From Aphelocoma coerulescens (Eukaryota > Chordata > Aves > Passeriformes > Corvidae): a DNA stretch of 64,000 nt. This document shows positions 33,701-48,098 of this stretch, one piece after another. Location: positions 25,129,967 to 25,193,966 of the forward strand of contig NC_091022.1 in the NCBI RefSeq assembly GCF_041296385.1, written 5' to 3'. The notes beneath the pieces are model-generated. The model worked only from the letters and a program-made list of their open reading frames with translations. It was not told the DNA's origin and did no database searches. Each line of letters opens with the position of its first letter. The stretch's first letter is position 1. A program made the translations under genes and the position numbers.

Positions 33701-36700
33701 ACCCCAACCTGGAAATGGCCTTTTCTTCCAGGTTAATCAGCGCAGCGCTGGTAGCATCTGGAGGCTGCCTGGCCAGTGCAACACCTGGAGGCAGGACACC
33801 CTCGATAGTCTCCATCAGCAGCTGAGGGCAAGTCCTGTAGGGAGCTCATGGACCCTGATTCACCTGTGCCCAGGTGTGCGTCCCCTCCTCTCGCTGGATC
33901 CCCTCTGGTTTTGCTGAGACATGTCCCTGCTGAGCACAACACATCTGACCTGCTCTCCAGTTTGGACTCAACCCGTTCTCTTCTGCCATCCAGAGGAGCA
34001 CACGGCAGCAGGCACGATTCCAAGCTTGTCCTTGATCATGGATTAAAAGCAATTATGTGCAGTGCTGCTCTGTGGTTTTAGCTGGCGCTGCTCTAAAGGC
34101 ACTTTGGCGCAGCTGCACCACTCACAAGGTTTGAGCTAATTGCTCCATCGAAAACTGCCTTGTGCTACGTAGATCATTTGCCACCTCCCAAGTTACACCA
34201 GGCATCTCCAAATCCATTCAACCACACAGAGGAAACCTGCCCTAAACCACCATCCTCAGACTTAAAATTCAGCTAAGGATCCCTTTGCAGCATCATATGG
34301 AGTCTCTCCAGGGCAGGCAAGGGGTTTTTTCGAGGAGTGCTTTGAGGTCCTAGGCTGAGGTCCTTCCCACAGAGGGAAAACGCGAGAAATAAGCCCCAGG
34401 AGTCCACAAAACCCTCTCAGATTGGAGTCAGATACTGCTGCTGTGGCATTCCAGAAGGTGCAAACTGGAATTGTTTCCCACCTTACACTCCAAGCCCAAG
34501 GCTTGCTGCTTGATTCATGCCTGTCCTGACATTGGGAAGCAAACTCCCAAAACAGGGCAGATGAAACCAACAAACTCTTGCCCCTGAGGAGAAAAGGAAG
34601 GCAGGAACACACTGCAGACATTTGTTAAGCTGCTGAATATGGTATTACAAGACCCTGAGATACATGTCGTGTGGGAAGAGATCTAGAGCACTTACATCTG
34701 GAGCTCTGTCTCCTTTGAAATGCAAAGCATGCCAAAGATGTGGAATAATAGAAAATTGGGCTAGAAAGTAGCCATTTTAGTCCATCTAAATGTCATAAAG
34801 CAGGATCAGCTCTCCCTGGGCATGATGGACCAGATCAGCTTTGACACTAAGGATTTCTATATGAATTAGAAAAAGGACCTCCAGAGGACATTTGACAGAA
34901 CTAGGAGATTCCATGGCTGTGTCTTTTATTAATTATTTTTTCTCTCTTAAAAGCAAAACAGAAGAAAGAAATGCTTTGTGAAGGATGGACAGTCCTTTGG
35001 CTAAAGGTCCTGTGGTGGAAGGAGGGGGAGTTTCCAGCGAGCAATGGCAAATGCTCTACCAGAAGGGTCAGTAAATCTTATCTGTCAGAGAGACCATCTG
35101 TGTAGTGGGAAAAGAAAAGAACGTGGTCCTGCAGTATTGAGAGGTTCTGAGCTGCAAAGGTGCTGTATGAATATCCATCACAACCCAGCAGTGATGAACT
35201 TCATCCTGCAAATACTTCCATTTGTAAGCTACTCTGGGCATGCAAACAGTTGTATCAAGCCCCCACATCCTCATGGACAAAGGACATCTTGCTCAAAAAT
35301 TCAGAATTTAATAGACTAAAAGTCTTGAAACTGTATTCCTCGAGTACTAATTTGCATATGCTATGTCTATGGAGAAGTTCTTCTCATTACAAATTTATTC
35401 CCAATTAGACTATCAAAAGTGTCTCTACATTCCACTGATCACTAGTTATTTTTGTGAGTTTCACCCACACAGATCTATTCTCAGCCACATGGCCAAACAT
35501 CCTGACTAATTTCAATTTAGGGTTTTTTTTCTATATAAATACACAGAATTTCTATATATAATTTCTATCCATGTTTTGAGCAAGCAGAAATATTTGATTT
35601 GAGTCCCCACTGCAGCACTCTGGTTTTACACTGGTATAAACAGTAGTGGTTTCCACTGTTATCTCCTGCTGCCTGGCTGTTAACGCTGGGGAAAAGGAGC
35701 AACAATGAAGGCAAGCACAATTTATCTGAACATCCCCTCATACTACTGGCCCAGGGAGCAGACTTCTAGTGAAACCAAGAAGAGGGAGATTCAGTGCTCC
35801 TGTGAAGTTTTCCTGACACAGCTGTCCACTCTGACACATGATCACATTCAAAAGCTGAGTAAGTTATTATGGAAGTTCAGAAACCTCAAAATATACACAA
35901 CAGATTTTGAAAAACATTGTGGTTGTGTGGCTTCGAGCGTGCTTGAGGAACATGTTAAAATCCAAACAAACAATCCCCGCCTTCACCCCTTTCTGTTAAC
36001 ACACGAGTGTGTGAGCACATCACCAAGCTTGCAATTTGTAGCTCTGTTATTCACAGCCTTCATTTAAGAATAACAGCCCCTGTTTGAGCATCACGAGGCA
36101 AAATTGTTCGCACATGTGGACCAAACAGACACACCAAGGCTGCACCCTTATGGTTTGTGAGTGACAGGCTTAATAAGATTACGCTTGATCTTTCTCTTAA
36201 TAAAGCTGGATGACATTCAAGCAAAGCCTGGGGTTTTTTTAAAGGTACATTAAAGGAACCCAGAGTTTGGCACAGCTGGAAGCCTGAACCATCGAACAAA
36301 ACTTGGCACTGCCAGCATTCCCTTACGCTCTCAGACCTCACATAATGAATATTTATATCTATATATACAGACACGCACATATATTAAATACCTATCATTA
36401 GCTGGTCAAGGTCAATGCTCTGGGTAACAGAGCTGGATGTAATACCAAGAATGATGATGGCTCTTTTTTTTTCCTTGTGTTATGAATCACACAAATTAAG
36501 CAACCCACAGTTTATAGAGTCTGCAACATGATGGACTGCTTTTAAACCACACATACCGAAGGGAAGGAGAACAACTCCAAGAAATTACAAAAGCAAAAGA
36601 GAAGTGTCATCACCTTACTGTTTAAACCTGAACACAGCAGAACATGGAGACTCCTGCTTAATTTTAATAACACCAGCAGCCTCAGCTGGCTCCAGGGAAG

Positions 36701-36880
36701 CAGTCATTTGCTTGAGATAAGTCAGGGCTCGTGTGTTTTGAAGCTTTATGGGTTAGAAGCTAAATAGTCTTAGCTGAGTCACACTGATTTAAACCATCAC
36801 TGCAACTGGCCCAAAGATTACAAAAGACAGTTCACAAAGAAATCTCTCAGAGGAAGAGGAATCACTGAATTTTACTGGGG
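24718..36880. other. Non-coding DNA upstream of the 24.7-kb exon
   Basis: Probably intron or 5' flank of the minus-strand gene. No exon could be supported. A short hairpin (TTAAGTGC, 7-base loop, GCACTTAA) occurs at about 32783-32805. At about 30600-30650 a very strong plus-strand acceptor (TTTCCTTCTGAGCAG) is followed only 14 bases later by GTAAGG; this could be a micro-exon or chance. Mixed-frame open stretches at 25.6-26.2, 30.2-30.6 and 33.6-34.1 kb reflect higher G+C, not recognised genes. Confidence 0.35.
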
Positions 36881-36888
36881 AAAAAAGA

Positions 36889-36901
36889 TATATATATATA
36901 A
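36889..36901. repeat. (TA)n microsatellite
   Basis: About six TA units following AAAAAAGA. Confidence 0.85.
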
Positions 36902-39900
36902 AAGAAAAATAATGCCTCCCCAACTAAGACTTCACTTTTTGAAAAGGAAAGCTTCCTTAAGGACAGACTGAACATTCACATGTTCTCTTTCCCTCATCTC
37001 TGTTGGCTATGCCCTCAAGCTGAATGTCTGTGTATTAAGTACCAACCCCACAGATAAATCAGTGGATCTGAGGATTAAACAGAGTTCATGATGGAGCTGG
37101 TATCTAGATGTACACGGGGTGGGGATGGTTTAGACTCTCTAATTTATCTGCCAAAAAAATATCTTTTTTTTGATAGCCAAAATACTTCCCAAATTACATT
37201 AACTGAGGAATACTGATGAGAAATTTAAGAGTACTGGAATACTGTCCTTTGCCGTTCCCAAAACAAAACAAAAAAATTAAAAAAAAATCACTATTTTATT
37301 TCAAAGCATGCAGCAATGATTTACTGAAATGGAATATGTGTACATGTAATTTCAAAAAGAACACAAACATGGGCATTAAATTAAACACTTTGCAGAGCCT
37401 GAATTTTCTTCCAGGCTTTTGTTTTGGTGAGAAAATGAAAACGTTTTTGTTCGGCATTGACCCAATCTAACTTTTCCTTCAATCATCTGGTTCAGCCGAC
37501 AAAACAAGACATAAATCATTTCCCCTGCTCTAGACTGAGTCCAGGTCCTGTTAATGTGGATGAATTCCTGATCCTCGGCATCTCTCTTTTTCTCGACATC
37601 TACGTGCAGTACCTTAAAGCCTGAACGTGGTGGTGGGACCTTTCCTGGCTGCTAAAGTCATACCCACAGACAAGAGGTTCAGAGCCAAAATACCTCTTTG
37701 CAGAGTTCCATCTTCTTCCCTTAAAGTCAGTCATGAGACTCCCATTGAAATCCAAGGGAGCTGATCAGAGATTTATGCTACGGGAAAGTACACAAGGAAA
37801 CTGTGCTTCCTTCTGTCTTCAACTCATGGCACTCCATTTGCTTCTGGGGCTGCAAACCTGTCCAGTCTAGCTATTTACTTTCATTTACAATGCTTAAAAG
37901 GTTCTCCTTGTGTGCAACCCGGTCAGAAGCTCACTGAAATAAATGAAAAATGCCTAGAAGGCATCTCCTGTGCAATCTGGGGTCCTAACTTCCACTTGGT
38001 TTGGAGACACCAGAGCTCCAGAGCACTGAGCACACACAGTTACAAGTAAGTAGAACGTGATCAGCAGAAAAGATCCTCTTGCCTAAAGAGAGGCCCATGT
38101 CAATAAGTAAAAGCACCAAGACAGTGTGCCTTCCTGAAGGAATCCAGCCCATAATTATCCAGTTAAATAATTACCTTCCTTTCACTGGATGAAACAGAGA
38201 TAATCCTGGCTGAAATAAGAAATTCATGGCTGGCTCTATTGGCATTTTTGTATCCAAACCTTCAGAACTTTTAATTCAACTGAACTCCACCTATGAAGCT
38301 CTCACACTATATTTTGGCTGACTATTCTGGGCTATTATATAAGCCCTTTGGCACTGGCCTATCACAGATTTCCCCCAACCTCCACACTTTTTTGTCACAG
38401 CCAACTTTCTGCAGGAAACAAACCACTTTTCATTGAGACCAATTAGCTCAAGAACGTCAAAAGAAAAAAAAATCAAAAGGCTTTGGGTCAGTGACAAGAG
38501 CAATAGAGAGGCCATGAAAATGAAAGGGACTCGTTCTGAAAATGTTTTTGACTATGTCAGAGCCAATTCCCAATGGAAGGAAACAAGAAAAACATTCCTT
38601 GAGAGAGTCAAGATCTGTCATGAGTTCCTGAGGCACATTAAGAAGTCTCACTCTCCCCTCTGTCTCTCATTCCTTTCCGAGGTACATCATGGGGCTCCAG
38701 AAGGAGGATTTTAAGTTTGTACATCACCCACCCATTATCACACAGAGGTTGGTAAGAGATCAGCACAGTGGTCCCAGATATTTGAAGTCACAATGAACCA
38801 AGGATTAGAGAATCCTACAATAATGTTCCACAGTTTCTCATATTTTGGGGTGATAAGACAATAGAAATCAAAATTCTATTTGATAATATTTTCTTTGTGG
38901 ATGAGATACTGGGACTCCTGTCAAGAAACACTCACTTGGATTCCCTGCAAAGTAACTGATTTGTGCTTCTGCTGCTCTATCCTTAAAAGAAACATAATCC
39001 ATTTTCCTCCCAGAAGGACATATTTGTCCCATTACGTGCCTGTATATTGATAAATTTGGTGATGACTGAACTTTGGAAAGAACTTCAGGATACTGCAACC
39101 TCTGTCTTTTCCACCATCACCACAATGCTCACCACTGACTCCACGTTCAGGATAAGAAGCCCCACCCGAGCAGCAGACACCTCTTTTTTCCAGACTTGGA
39201 GACATCATACTCACAGACTTGTCAGTATTAGAACCAAAGCTCACCTTTCAAGTTGTTTGAAGTATGAATTCAAAGGATTACTAAATATCAGTCTTAGAAG
39301 GCATAAGGCTTCTATAGGGGGGAAAAACATCACTGGTTTCCAGCTGAGCTTTATTTAATGACAAGACTTTGCACTTCCTAATATGTTTGGAAAATAAATG
39401 CCACATGGCATCTTAATATACTGAGCAAGGGACAGTCAGGCTCCCAGCAAATAATTCATAATGACAACTTTTGGGTTAGATTTTATGATGCTCTTTGTAG
39501 GACAATGCCACGAGTTGGTCTTGAGTATTTCACCATGAGAACAAAATATTCCTCCTGACATCTAGCTCTGTGTTCATGGGTTCATTTTTTCTGATGATTA
39601 ATTCTGAGTTCACGTAGAGTGTGTTCAAGATTACATGGATTCATATTCAGTTGACCATATCTGAGAGGATTATTTTAGTGTGCCCCAGTTTATGGCCCAT
39701 GAAACATGATCCCTCTTGTCTCTCCTTGTCTCTCACTCTGCCAGCAGTATTATTCTAACAACCAGTGCTGGGAACTCGTATTTTCAGTATAAAAGCAGAA
39801 AACAGCTATTTTTCTCTACGAGAACCAGCTCTCATTCAGCCCCTTACACTTGCTCTACTCTCAGTGCCAGCAGCCAAGCAGAAGAAATTAAAATATCAAA

Positions 39901-42900
39901 AAGTTTTGAAGGAAACGCCCTTAAGAATAAATCTTCATTTCAGGTTTGCCACAGTCTTGATCATTTTTTGGTGCATCTAGCACATATTACTGCTGTTACT
40001 AGTGATACTAACCTGAACAAGATGAAACACAGTGGAAACACCCCAATGCCACCTGAAGCCATTGTTTGTGTTTCTGAAGAGCTGTGACACACATGGATTA
40101 CACTGGAAGGTGTTTCCATCTCTACCCAAGAGACTGGTGCTGGCAGCTCAGCACAGATCCTGGCATACAGCAGGCAGATGTGCTGTCTAATAGTTTTGGC
40201 AACTTCTGACTATCTTTCCTATCATGGCATCGTTATCTTGAGCTGACTGCCAGCTGGCCTGAACAGTGCTGGATACATGAAACGCAGAGAAGCTTTCAAC
40301 TGACAACACCCTGTAAATTGTACATAGCACTGTTATTTCATGTGCAGCCCCCAAAGATCTAAGAGCAGCTTAAGGACAGAAATCAGGTCCAAAGCTGTGA
40401 CCCTTACTTAACAAGTGTGAGCTAATTAGAAAGCTGTGCCACTGAAATAAGCAGAGTTCCTCGAAGAAGTCTGTTTAATGGGCAGCTGCACAATTTAAAA
40501 AATGAAAATAAAAGAACTACTTGCACTGGGGTTGTTTCTCAAAGCCGCAGTTCTACTATATCCCCTTGGTGCTGTACCAAAGTAACAGAAACATGGAGCA
40601 TTGCTATTCAAGAAACCCCATTCCTGGTGAGTAACACAGTTACTTTGGAACCGACAAATAATTGTTTCTCCAGATCTTCAGGCAACCTACAATACACTTA
40701 TGTTTTGGTAAGTGGCCTAAGTTCCCACAACTCAATAGCTGAACCAGAACTTCTGCTGCACACAACCTCGCCTGAACCAACAGGCAACGCAACTTGCTCG
40801 TGAGAAAGAGTAGGATTTGAACTAAAACCTTTTAAGTAAAATCCCTACAGCAATGAGCCATATTAAGCTACTGTTTTTCAGTATCATTATGGCTGTGACC
40901 GGAGCTGCTGGGGTTTCTGTTGGTGTTATCATGCATCCCTTCCCTCACGTGTCAGTGCGACGGCTCGCAGAAAGCAGAGGTTACATACACCGTTCTACTG
41001 GAACAGAGAGCGCCTTTCATGGCCCCTCAGCAATTTTATTTTCCTTTGACTGATGCTGTCAACACATTATCTGAAGTCTGCCTCGAGCGCAAGGGCTCGG
41101 GGAGAGTGTTTGCACTGCACTTGTGTGTTACACTACACCCTGCTTGGGCACACTCTGCCCATCACTCACCGAGCCCACTTTCTGATCACTTGACTGCCAA
41201 TTTGACAAAGCCCAACTCCAGCCCTCTCCGAGCACACAACGCAGTCAAAGAAGGAAAGACAGTCTTTTTCAGCTCAGTTTTCAGCTGAAAGTCAATGACT
41301 TGTGTGGTTATTGGTACTTTTTTGAAAATAGAGCTTTTCTGTAAATACTATGCTTGTGGGAAAGATCAGAACCCACATTTTTTTTCACTCATTTTGGGGA
41401 ACTTCAATATGCAGCCTGCAGAATGCTTCTTTTACAGACAGAAGTGAGACTATCTTTCAGTAACTAATAAATACAGCACATTTTGCTTTACCAAAGATCC
41501 TGAGTACAGTACTGCCATGCAGTAGCAAATCAAGCTTCCTTTTTGTTCTAGTCTCTGAACATCATTACCGTAGTTGATATATTCGTGGAATCTCTTAGCT
41601 GATCACAGAAAAGAAAGCACACCTTAATATTGACTAGCTTACGATCTATGACAGTGAACAGCAAGGAATACTCTGTGCATCTGGAATTGCAGTGGAAACG
41701 CATCTCATTCACTTTTCCAGGAAAGAATTTGGCCAGGACATCAGAGCAGAGAGTCTCTCTGCTAAGCCTGCTACTGGAGCATTAGTCACAGCAACCCCTG
41801 CCCAAGGCTTGTGAGTCACCACTGAAGAGAGGAGGGACCTCACTGTCCCCCGACAGTGCATGGGGGGACAGCCAGTGAAGATGTACAAGGTAAAGAATGA
41901 CTCCTGAGCTGCCAAGAGCTCCACCAGCACTTGGTTTTCCCTGCCATGGCTTCCTTCCATCTGTGGCTTGTGCCAACTGAGAGCAGTTAATGAGCAGCAT
42001 GGAAGAGATTTGCAAGTCCGTGGCACTGCAGTGGCAGAAGTGAGACTCAAGGACAGGACTGCCACAACAAGGATTGGTTTCCTTTCCATTGCTGAGCTCC
42101 TTTTCTGTAACACTGCTTTGCTTTATTCAGCATCCTATACCTGGGTCCTGAAAACTAATAACACTAAGAATTCCACATCCACACAAATGCAGATATGCTA
42201 TACACACAGATACAACAAGCATGTATGTATTTTTCTGTAGAGGAAATATGGTATTTATGCTTTATAAGATGAACAAGGAGAAGAGAAAACCAAGAATTCT
42301 GGGCTATTGCCCAAACCACACAGCTTTGAAATCAGCGGTGCACTGAAAGAAAAACCCACACAACACAAAAACCCCTACGCTTCCTTCCAAGAAAAGTGTC
42401 TAAGTTTTCCAATTTGTTTATGACTGATGTCTACCCACAAGAGACTGCATTCCAGGCTGGATGAGACTGGACTGGCATACACCACCAAAAACCTCTCCTT
42501 CCTGAACTGGGGAACAATATCTTAAGTGTTTGTACATGGAGGCAGACCTGGTGTTGCAGAACTTTTTCCCCAAACTGTTCTATCTGCTTTTAATTTCCAA
42601 TGAATCAGCAAACACATCTGTAGGCTACTACTCTTCCAGACCAATTCTCTTTATTTTTTTATTCTCAGAACTCATCTCTCTTTTCCTGACACCTGCTCAC
42701 TGCTCCCTCTGAAATACAGTCCAGAAGTATTCAAGTACTCAGAGGTGATTCAAGTTTCTTTCTCTAGAAGTCTCTTCCTAGCTCTGACTTTAATTAAATT
42801 GTATTATATGTGATGTAGAAACAAGTGAAGTTAAAAATATAGTCATTAAGGTAACTTGACTCTCTAACAGAGAAAGACAGGATCTACAGCAATCTCCAAA

Positions 42901-45900
42901 TGCTGAATGTAGGTGAGAAATGTGATACAGCTCTGCACAGAAACAATATCCAGATGATAAAAGTACAACTGCAGTATATCCCTAATTGCCCCAATCTTTA
43001 AGGAGTATCTAAGAGTCTGTACTAGCATTAGTGTCATTTCTCTGGAAAGCTCAGTGATTGCCTACCACAATGGAAACAATCCTCAGTATCAGCTACATCT
43101 TTGCTCAGCTTTGAGCCAAGGAATCACTTTGGTGAATCCTCCCTAAGTCCCACATCTATTGAGGTACTGAAAATAGACTTAAATTGCAAACACTATCACT
43201 TCCCACTTCCAGACTGCAGGCGCCAGCCCAGAGGCTGGGTTTGGAAAAAGCCTGGTCTGTACCCCAGGAGCTCTGAGGGACCATCACCTACTCCTCACAT
43301 CCCACTACTGTTTCCAACTTAAAGCCGTCAGGGAGTTGTTGCTCCTCTGAGCCAACACCAGAGGTGTGCTGGGGTGTCAGGGCAGAGACCAGCTCCTGCT
43401 AATGGCTTGTTCTTTCTCCTGGGCTTGGCTGATGATGCTACTGCAAACTCTTCTTTGGTTGGGATGCCAGGGCCAGGTTGCTTCTGAAGAAATGACCTGG
43501 CCTTTCACCTGCCAGTCATTGCTGGGGTTCATTGCCCAAGACCTTGCAGTCTCCAGATCAGAGGTGGGACTTGCTGGTGGGGAGGTCTCCATGGCAGGAC
43601 AGAAGCACTAGCTATCTCCCTGCTACCCTCCTTAATGCAATCTTCAAACATTACTGTGCCATTCATGTTTGTTTTTTTGCAGCAGAGGCAGGAAATGAAC
43701 TATCCTCATTTACCCAAAGCATAAAGAAGCTAAAAATGTGGCCCAGGACCAACAGGTGCCCAGTAGCAGAGCAGGAGTAGGAATACAGATCTGCTGAGAC
43801 TGATGGCCTGAGCTCTCAGAGGATGCTCTGCACGCTCAGATGAAGCATGGCCTGATAACATTATGTATGACCATTTCCCTGCTTAGGCTGGGGCCTTTCA
43901 TCTCTGAGACTTCACAGCTCTTGCTGTCCTGTGTTTAACCTTGAGCTAAGCAGATAATTTATGACCATACCAATTCCAAGAGAGAAAAGGAAAAGTTGCA
44001 GTACTATACTTGAAGTGAAGTCTGGCAAGACGTCCTGCTCTCTCCCCACAAGTACTTTATGGCAAAGCCTGAAACGGTTTCCCGGGATGTAGTATATCTG
44101 GCATGAATCCCTGCCAGGCAAAAATCTTGTCTTGTTTAATTAGCTCTCACAAATTTTCACCATCCAGCTTTCTCACTGAGGTCTGAACCACAGCTCCTGC
44201 TGTCCAGACACCATGGGGAGTGAGACACCACGTCCAAGGCCACTGCTGGTGGCCCGGCTGTGAAAACGCCTGATGGAAACTCATCTCATTAAACTTTCGA
44301 AAGATGGATGCTCTGGCATTGGACCAGCTCCGAGTTCTCAGCTGGAGTTTCTGCTGGCCTCCAACTCTCTCTTTGTAATATTCTAGGGTTTTCCTGCTGG
44401 AAAATGACTTGTAAGAATGCTCTCCAGTGCCAGGGTTTGGAAACAGAGCTGTTTCCAGCATTCCCAAATCCTGGGATGCTCAGCGCTGATGTGCTGACTC
44501 AGATCACTCGAGACAAGCAAGTTAGTGAAAAGTCCAATCCAGTGGTAATGAGATCTGGTGGAATTAGACATCTGTATGATTTATTCTGTGTTTTGTAATC
44601 AGCATAGAGTGTTAATGTCATCCATTTGCTCCCAAACCTTGGCCTGGAAAAGAGCAAGGCCAGTCAAAGCAAATGGCTGCAAACCTTCTAATGTCAGCTT
44701 CTTTTCTTTGTGAAATGAGTGGTTCCAGATCTCTGCAGAGTTGCCTGGCAGTTTAATCCTATCCTCTCAATTAGTATTTCTTATTCCTATTGATTATTAA
44801 TCAGTTCAGCCACATGATGTTTCCCAGCTCCCCGCTAGAGACACTGACATTTTTTATTGAGCATATCAGCCAAACTTAACCCAACAGGTGTTGAGATGAA
44901 AGCTGTGATCAGGAAATATGGACGTTTTGTGAAAAATTCACCAAGTTCAAAGGCTTTTGAAGATTCACTGACAGTAAATGATAGGATTTGGTGGATCCAA
45001 AAATCATCAGGGTTTTCCAGGGCCCCCTGCCTTCTCAGTTGCCTTCTGCACACCACAGAATTTTCACCAATAATTCCTGGCAAACACGTTCTTTTCTCCT
45101 GAGCTCTGTGGTCTCCATTACACAGCTTTTTCAAGGCCCAATCTGTCATGTTTATAACCCAGAGAGAATGTGCGATGGAGCAAGAAAGCTTATGGCTGTG
45201 GTAATCTGGAAAGCCCTCTGGCACACAGCAAAACACCAGGGGAGTAACACAACACCAGGGCTTGCCACAAGCGTACAAGAAGCTGGATGTGTCTGTGCAT
45301 CAGGGAGTTGAGACTTTGCTTTGTTTCCTGCAACTCAGTTGGAACAAGAGCTCTTCAAAGGACATCTTCTTTCTCTTCAGTTTTCATAGCAAGGCAAACT
45401 TAACGCTGAATGACAATCCCTCCAGCTACTCAACAGGCTTGTCTTCTCCATCAAGGCAAAGATTTGGGGCTTCTGAGGTGATTTATCTTATTTCTTTAAC
45501 TGAATCCTACAAGTCATGGCCCAGTTTATGATACAAAAACTTTTATTTTCCCCCCATACTGCTTGTGATCAAGCGGGAATCTCTCCTTGTTCCTGCCTGT
45601 ACCGTTAGATATTTCCCTTGGATTTTTTTTTTTTAAACTGTGTCCAGCACTTTCATAGGAAAAGAACGACTGCTAAAAAATCCATTAGCATGGTTTGGCC
45701 AGAGTCCAAAATTTCAGCTACCAAGAATGTTAAATCCTCCATCTGTTTGCTAGTTAGATAATGTTACCTTTGAGCTTTCCTTTGGCTGCTAAAGACACTT
45801 TATCTGCCTTAAATGTTGCAGAAAATTACACTTCAGGTCAAAGCCTGTGTGCTATTAAAAAAGGTGGGGGAGGGAAAGGTTCTTGTCATAAATTTCCACC

Positions 45901-47234
45901 TTTAGTTCCTCCTAGCTCTTGGTACATTCAGACACAGAGGAGTCCCGAGCTGAGTGTAATCATACTAATGACCTGGATAATTGATGGTGAATGATGGATA
46001 TGTTGAGCTAGACTCTAATCCACTCTTAAATATTTGCTTGACTTTTTGAAAATCAAGGGAATACCCCAAAGGGAAGGAAGTTCTTTCACACAGGAGAAGC
46101 TAAGCAGCCACGGTGTGCTCAAGTGAACATTTGGCTAAGACATTACTCTGTGCCTCAGCTGGGGATGCAGCCTGGGCAGCGAGGCCCAGCTCGCTCCTCA
46201 GTGCCAAGTCCTGGCTGTAACATCCATCAGACACCTCCAGGGAGAGGTGACTCAACCCTTTCACTGACGTGATCCCACTGAGGGCAGGCCAGGAGGTGAG
46301 CTTGCACAATCCCTGCCTCCACCATTTATCTCCTCACTTCTCACTACAGCTGATGGGACACACAGCCAGCCACCTTCTCCCTGAGGAGTGTGCTGGATGT
46401 GGAGCTCGCACGATTGACATGCACAGCAATTTTTCCTTATGGATTCAACCACAACCTCTTTCCACCCACTATTTCACCAGAGAGCAGGGGTTGCCCCCAA
46501 ATCACATCATAACTTTCCATCTCTCCATGATCTCGCTCCATCTCCCCGGCCTGGTGCATCAGGTGCCTTCCAGATGAGCATTGACGATTGTTCAAGCTGC
46601 CTCCTGTGATCCCCAAGGAGGGAGCAGCCCCTGCTGAGAAAAGTTAACAAGGAACCACTAAGCACAACTGTGTGGGTGTGGGACACTGACAGCTACTTAT
46701 CAGGAAGGAGTAAAACACAACCCCAAACCCACCGAAATTCTGGCACCGCCTGTAGAAGATCCAGTGCACATCTGCCTTTGCTTAGGTCTCCACATTCTCC
46801 AGGGGCAGGTGGCTGGACAGGATTGGTCAGGAACAGGAATAAGTGACTCACCAGAACATAGAAACCTGAGATGAAACTGGTCAAGACCTGGTTTTAGGTC
46901 AGCACAGGGATCCTTGCATCCCACTGTCAGGAGGACAGCAGTGTGAGGCTGGCCTTGCCAGTCAGTAACTCCTCCTGGGTAGCAAGAGGAGCAGGCGTGG
47001 GATTCCGTGCCTGAAATGGGAGGTACAGACCAGCCTGCTGCCTCTCTGCAGCTGGGAGGAAGGTTTCCATGCAGCCCTGATATGAATTTCCCACCATCCA
47101 GCCAAGTTTCCTTAGCAGCAGCTGTGGGACTTAACTTTTAGGGCTAGGAAGAGATTTCTAGGCACAGAGCCCCATCTGCAGCAAAGTCAAAGTTACCCTG
47201 ACAGCCACTGTGGGAGGTCAAGAGAAAAATGCCT
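36902..47234. other. Non-coding DNA
   Basis: No gene supported. The longest frames (41709-42113 minus, 44835-45278 minus) have no conserved motif and no paired splice sites in phase. The stretch 44600-44830 is AT-rich with homeodomain-type cores (TTGATTATTAATCAG near 44788) and may be regulatory. Confidence 0.35.
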
Positions 47235-48098
47235 GGAATACATGGAGTTGTCACTCTATCTTCCCCATCAAAGAACGAGCTGGCAGGAAAGAAGACTGGC
47301 CTGGCTGAACAGAGAGCTTTGGCTGGAATTCAGGAAAAAAAGAAAAGTTTATGACCTTTGGAAGAAGGGACAGGCAACTTGGGAGAACTACAAGAATATT
47401 GTGAGGTTACGCAGAGAGAAAATTTGAAGTGCCAAAGCCTAACTACAAATTAATCTGGCTACTGCAATAAAAGACAATTAGAAAAACCTTTCTATAAATA
47501 CATTAGCAGCAACAGGAGGGCTAAGGAGAACCTCCAGCCTTTATTGGATGTGAGGGGAAACATAGTGACTAAGGAAAAAGCTGAGGTACTCAATGCTGTC
47601 TTTGCCTCAGTCTTTAATGGCATGACCAATTGTTCTGTAGGTACCTGGACCCCTAAGCTGGAAGACTCAGAGGATGGGGAGTAGAAGGAAGCTCCCTTAA
47701 ATGCAAGGGGAATGGTCAGTGACCTGCTACACCACTCTAACACACACAAGTGTTAAAATGACCTTATCACTCTCTAGAGCTCTCTGGAAGATGCTTGAAG
47801 CCAGGTGAGGATCGAGCTCTTCTCCCAAGTAACAAGGTACAGAACAAGAAGAAATGGCCTCAAATTGTGCCAGGGGAGGTTTAGATTGGATATTGGAAAA
47901 AATTTCTTCACCAAAAGAGTTGGCAAGCCCTGGCACAGGTTGCCCAGGCAGTGATGGAGTCACCATCCTGGAGGTATTTAAAAGATGTGTAGATGTGGCA
48001 CTTGGGGACATGGTTTAGTGGTGGACTTGGCAGTGATGGATTAACAGCTGTACTGGTTGATCTCAAAGGTCTTTTCCAACCTAACAATTCTATGATTC
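47235..48098 (+). mobile_element. CR1 LINE copy with the reverse-transcriptase core deleted
   Basis: The left part encodes the CR1 ORF2 region between endonuclease and reverse transcriptase: RLAWLNRELWLEFRKKRKVY, then WKKGQATWENYKNIVRL. Across frameshifts it continues through a KYISSNRRAKENLQPLL-like segment and LNAVFASVF to a VSDLLHH segment at about 47715-47740. At about 47755-47780 the sequence jumps to the ORF2 C-terminal region (LFSQVT-like, GLKLCQGRFRLDI-like, FFTKRVG-like), then the CR1 3' end with CACTTGGGGACATGGTTTAGTGG and AGGTCTTTTCC, finishing ATTCTATGATTC. The catalytic palm motifs expected between the two parts are absent, so about 1.5 kb or more has been lost. Multiple stops make it inactive. 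The 5' boundary is uncertain by a few tens of bases. Confidence 0.93.

Noticed and set aside
34487..34583. Minus-strand exon-like segment with very good acceptor (TTTTCTCCTCAG) and GTAAGG
   Set aside because: Two frames are open and neither looks constrained. The longer of them simply reads on through the donor.
44835..45278. 147-codon minus-strand frame
   Set aside because: Plus-strand frames overlap it over most of its length, and no motif, signal peptide or in-phase splice partner was seen.
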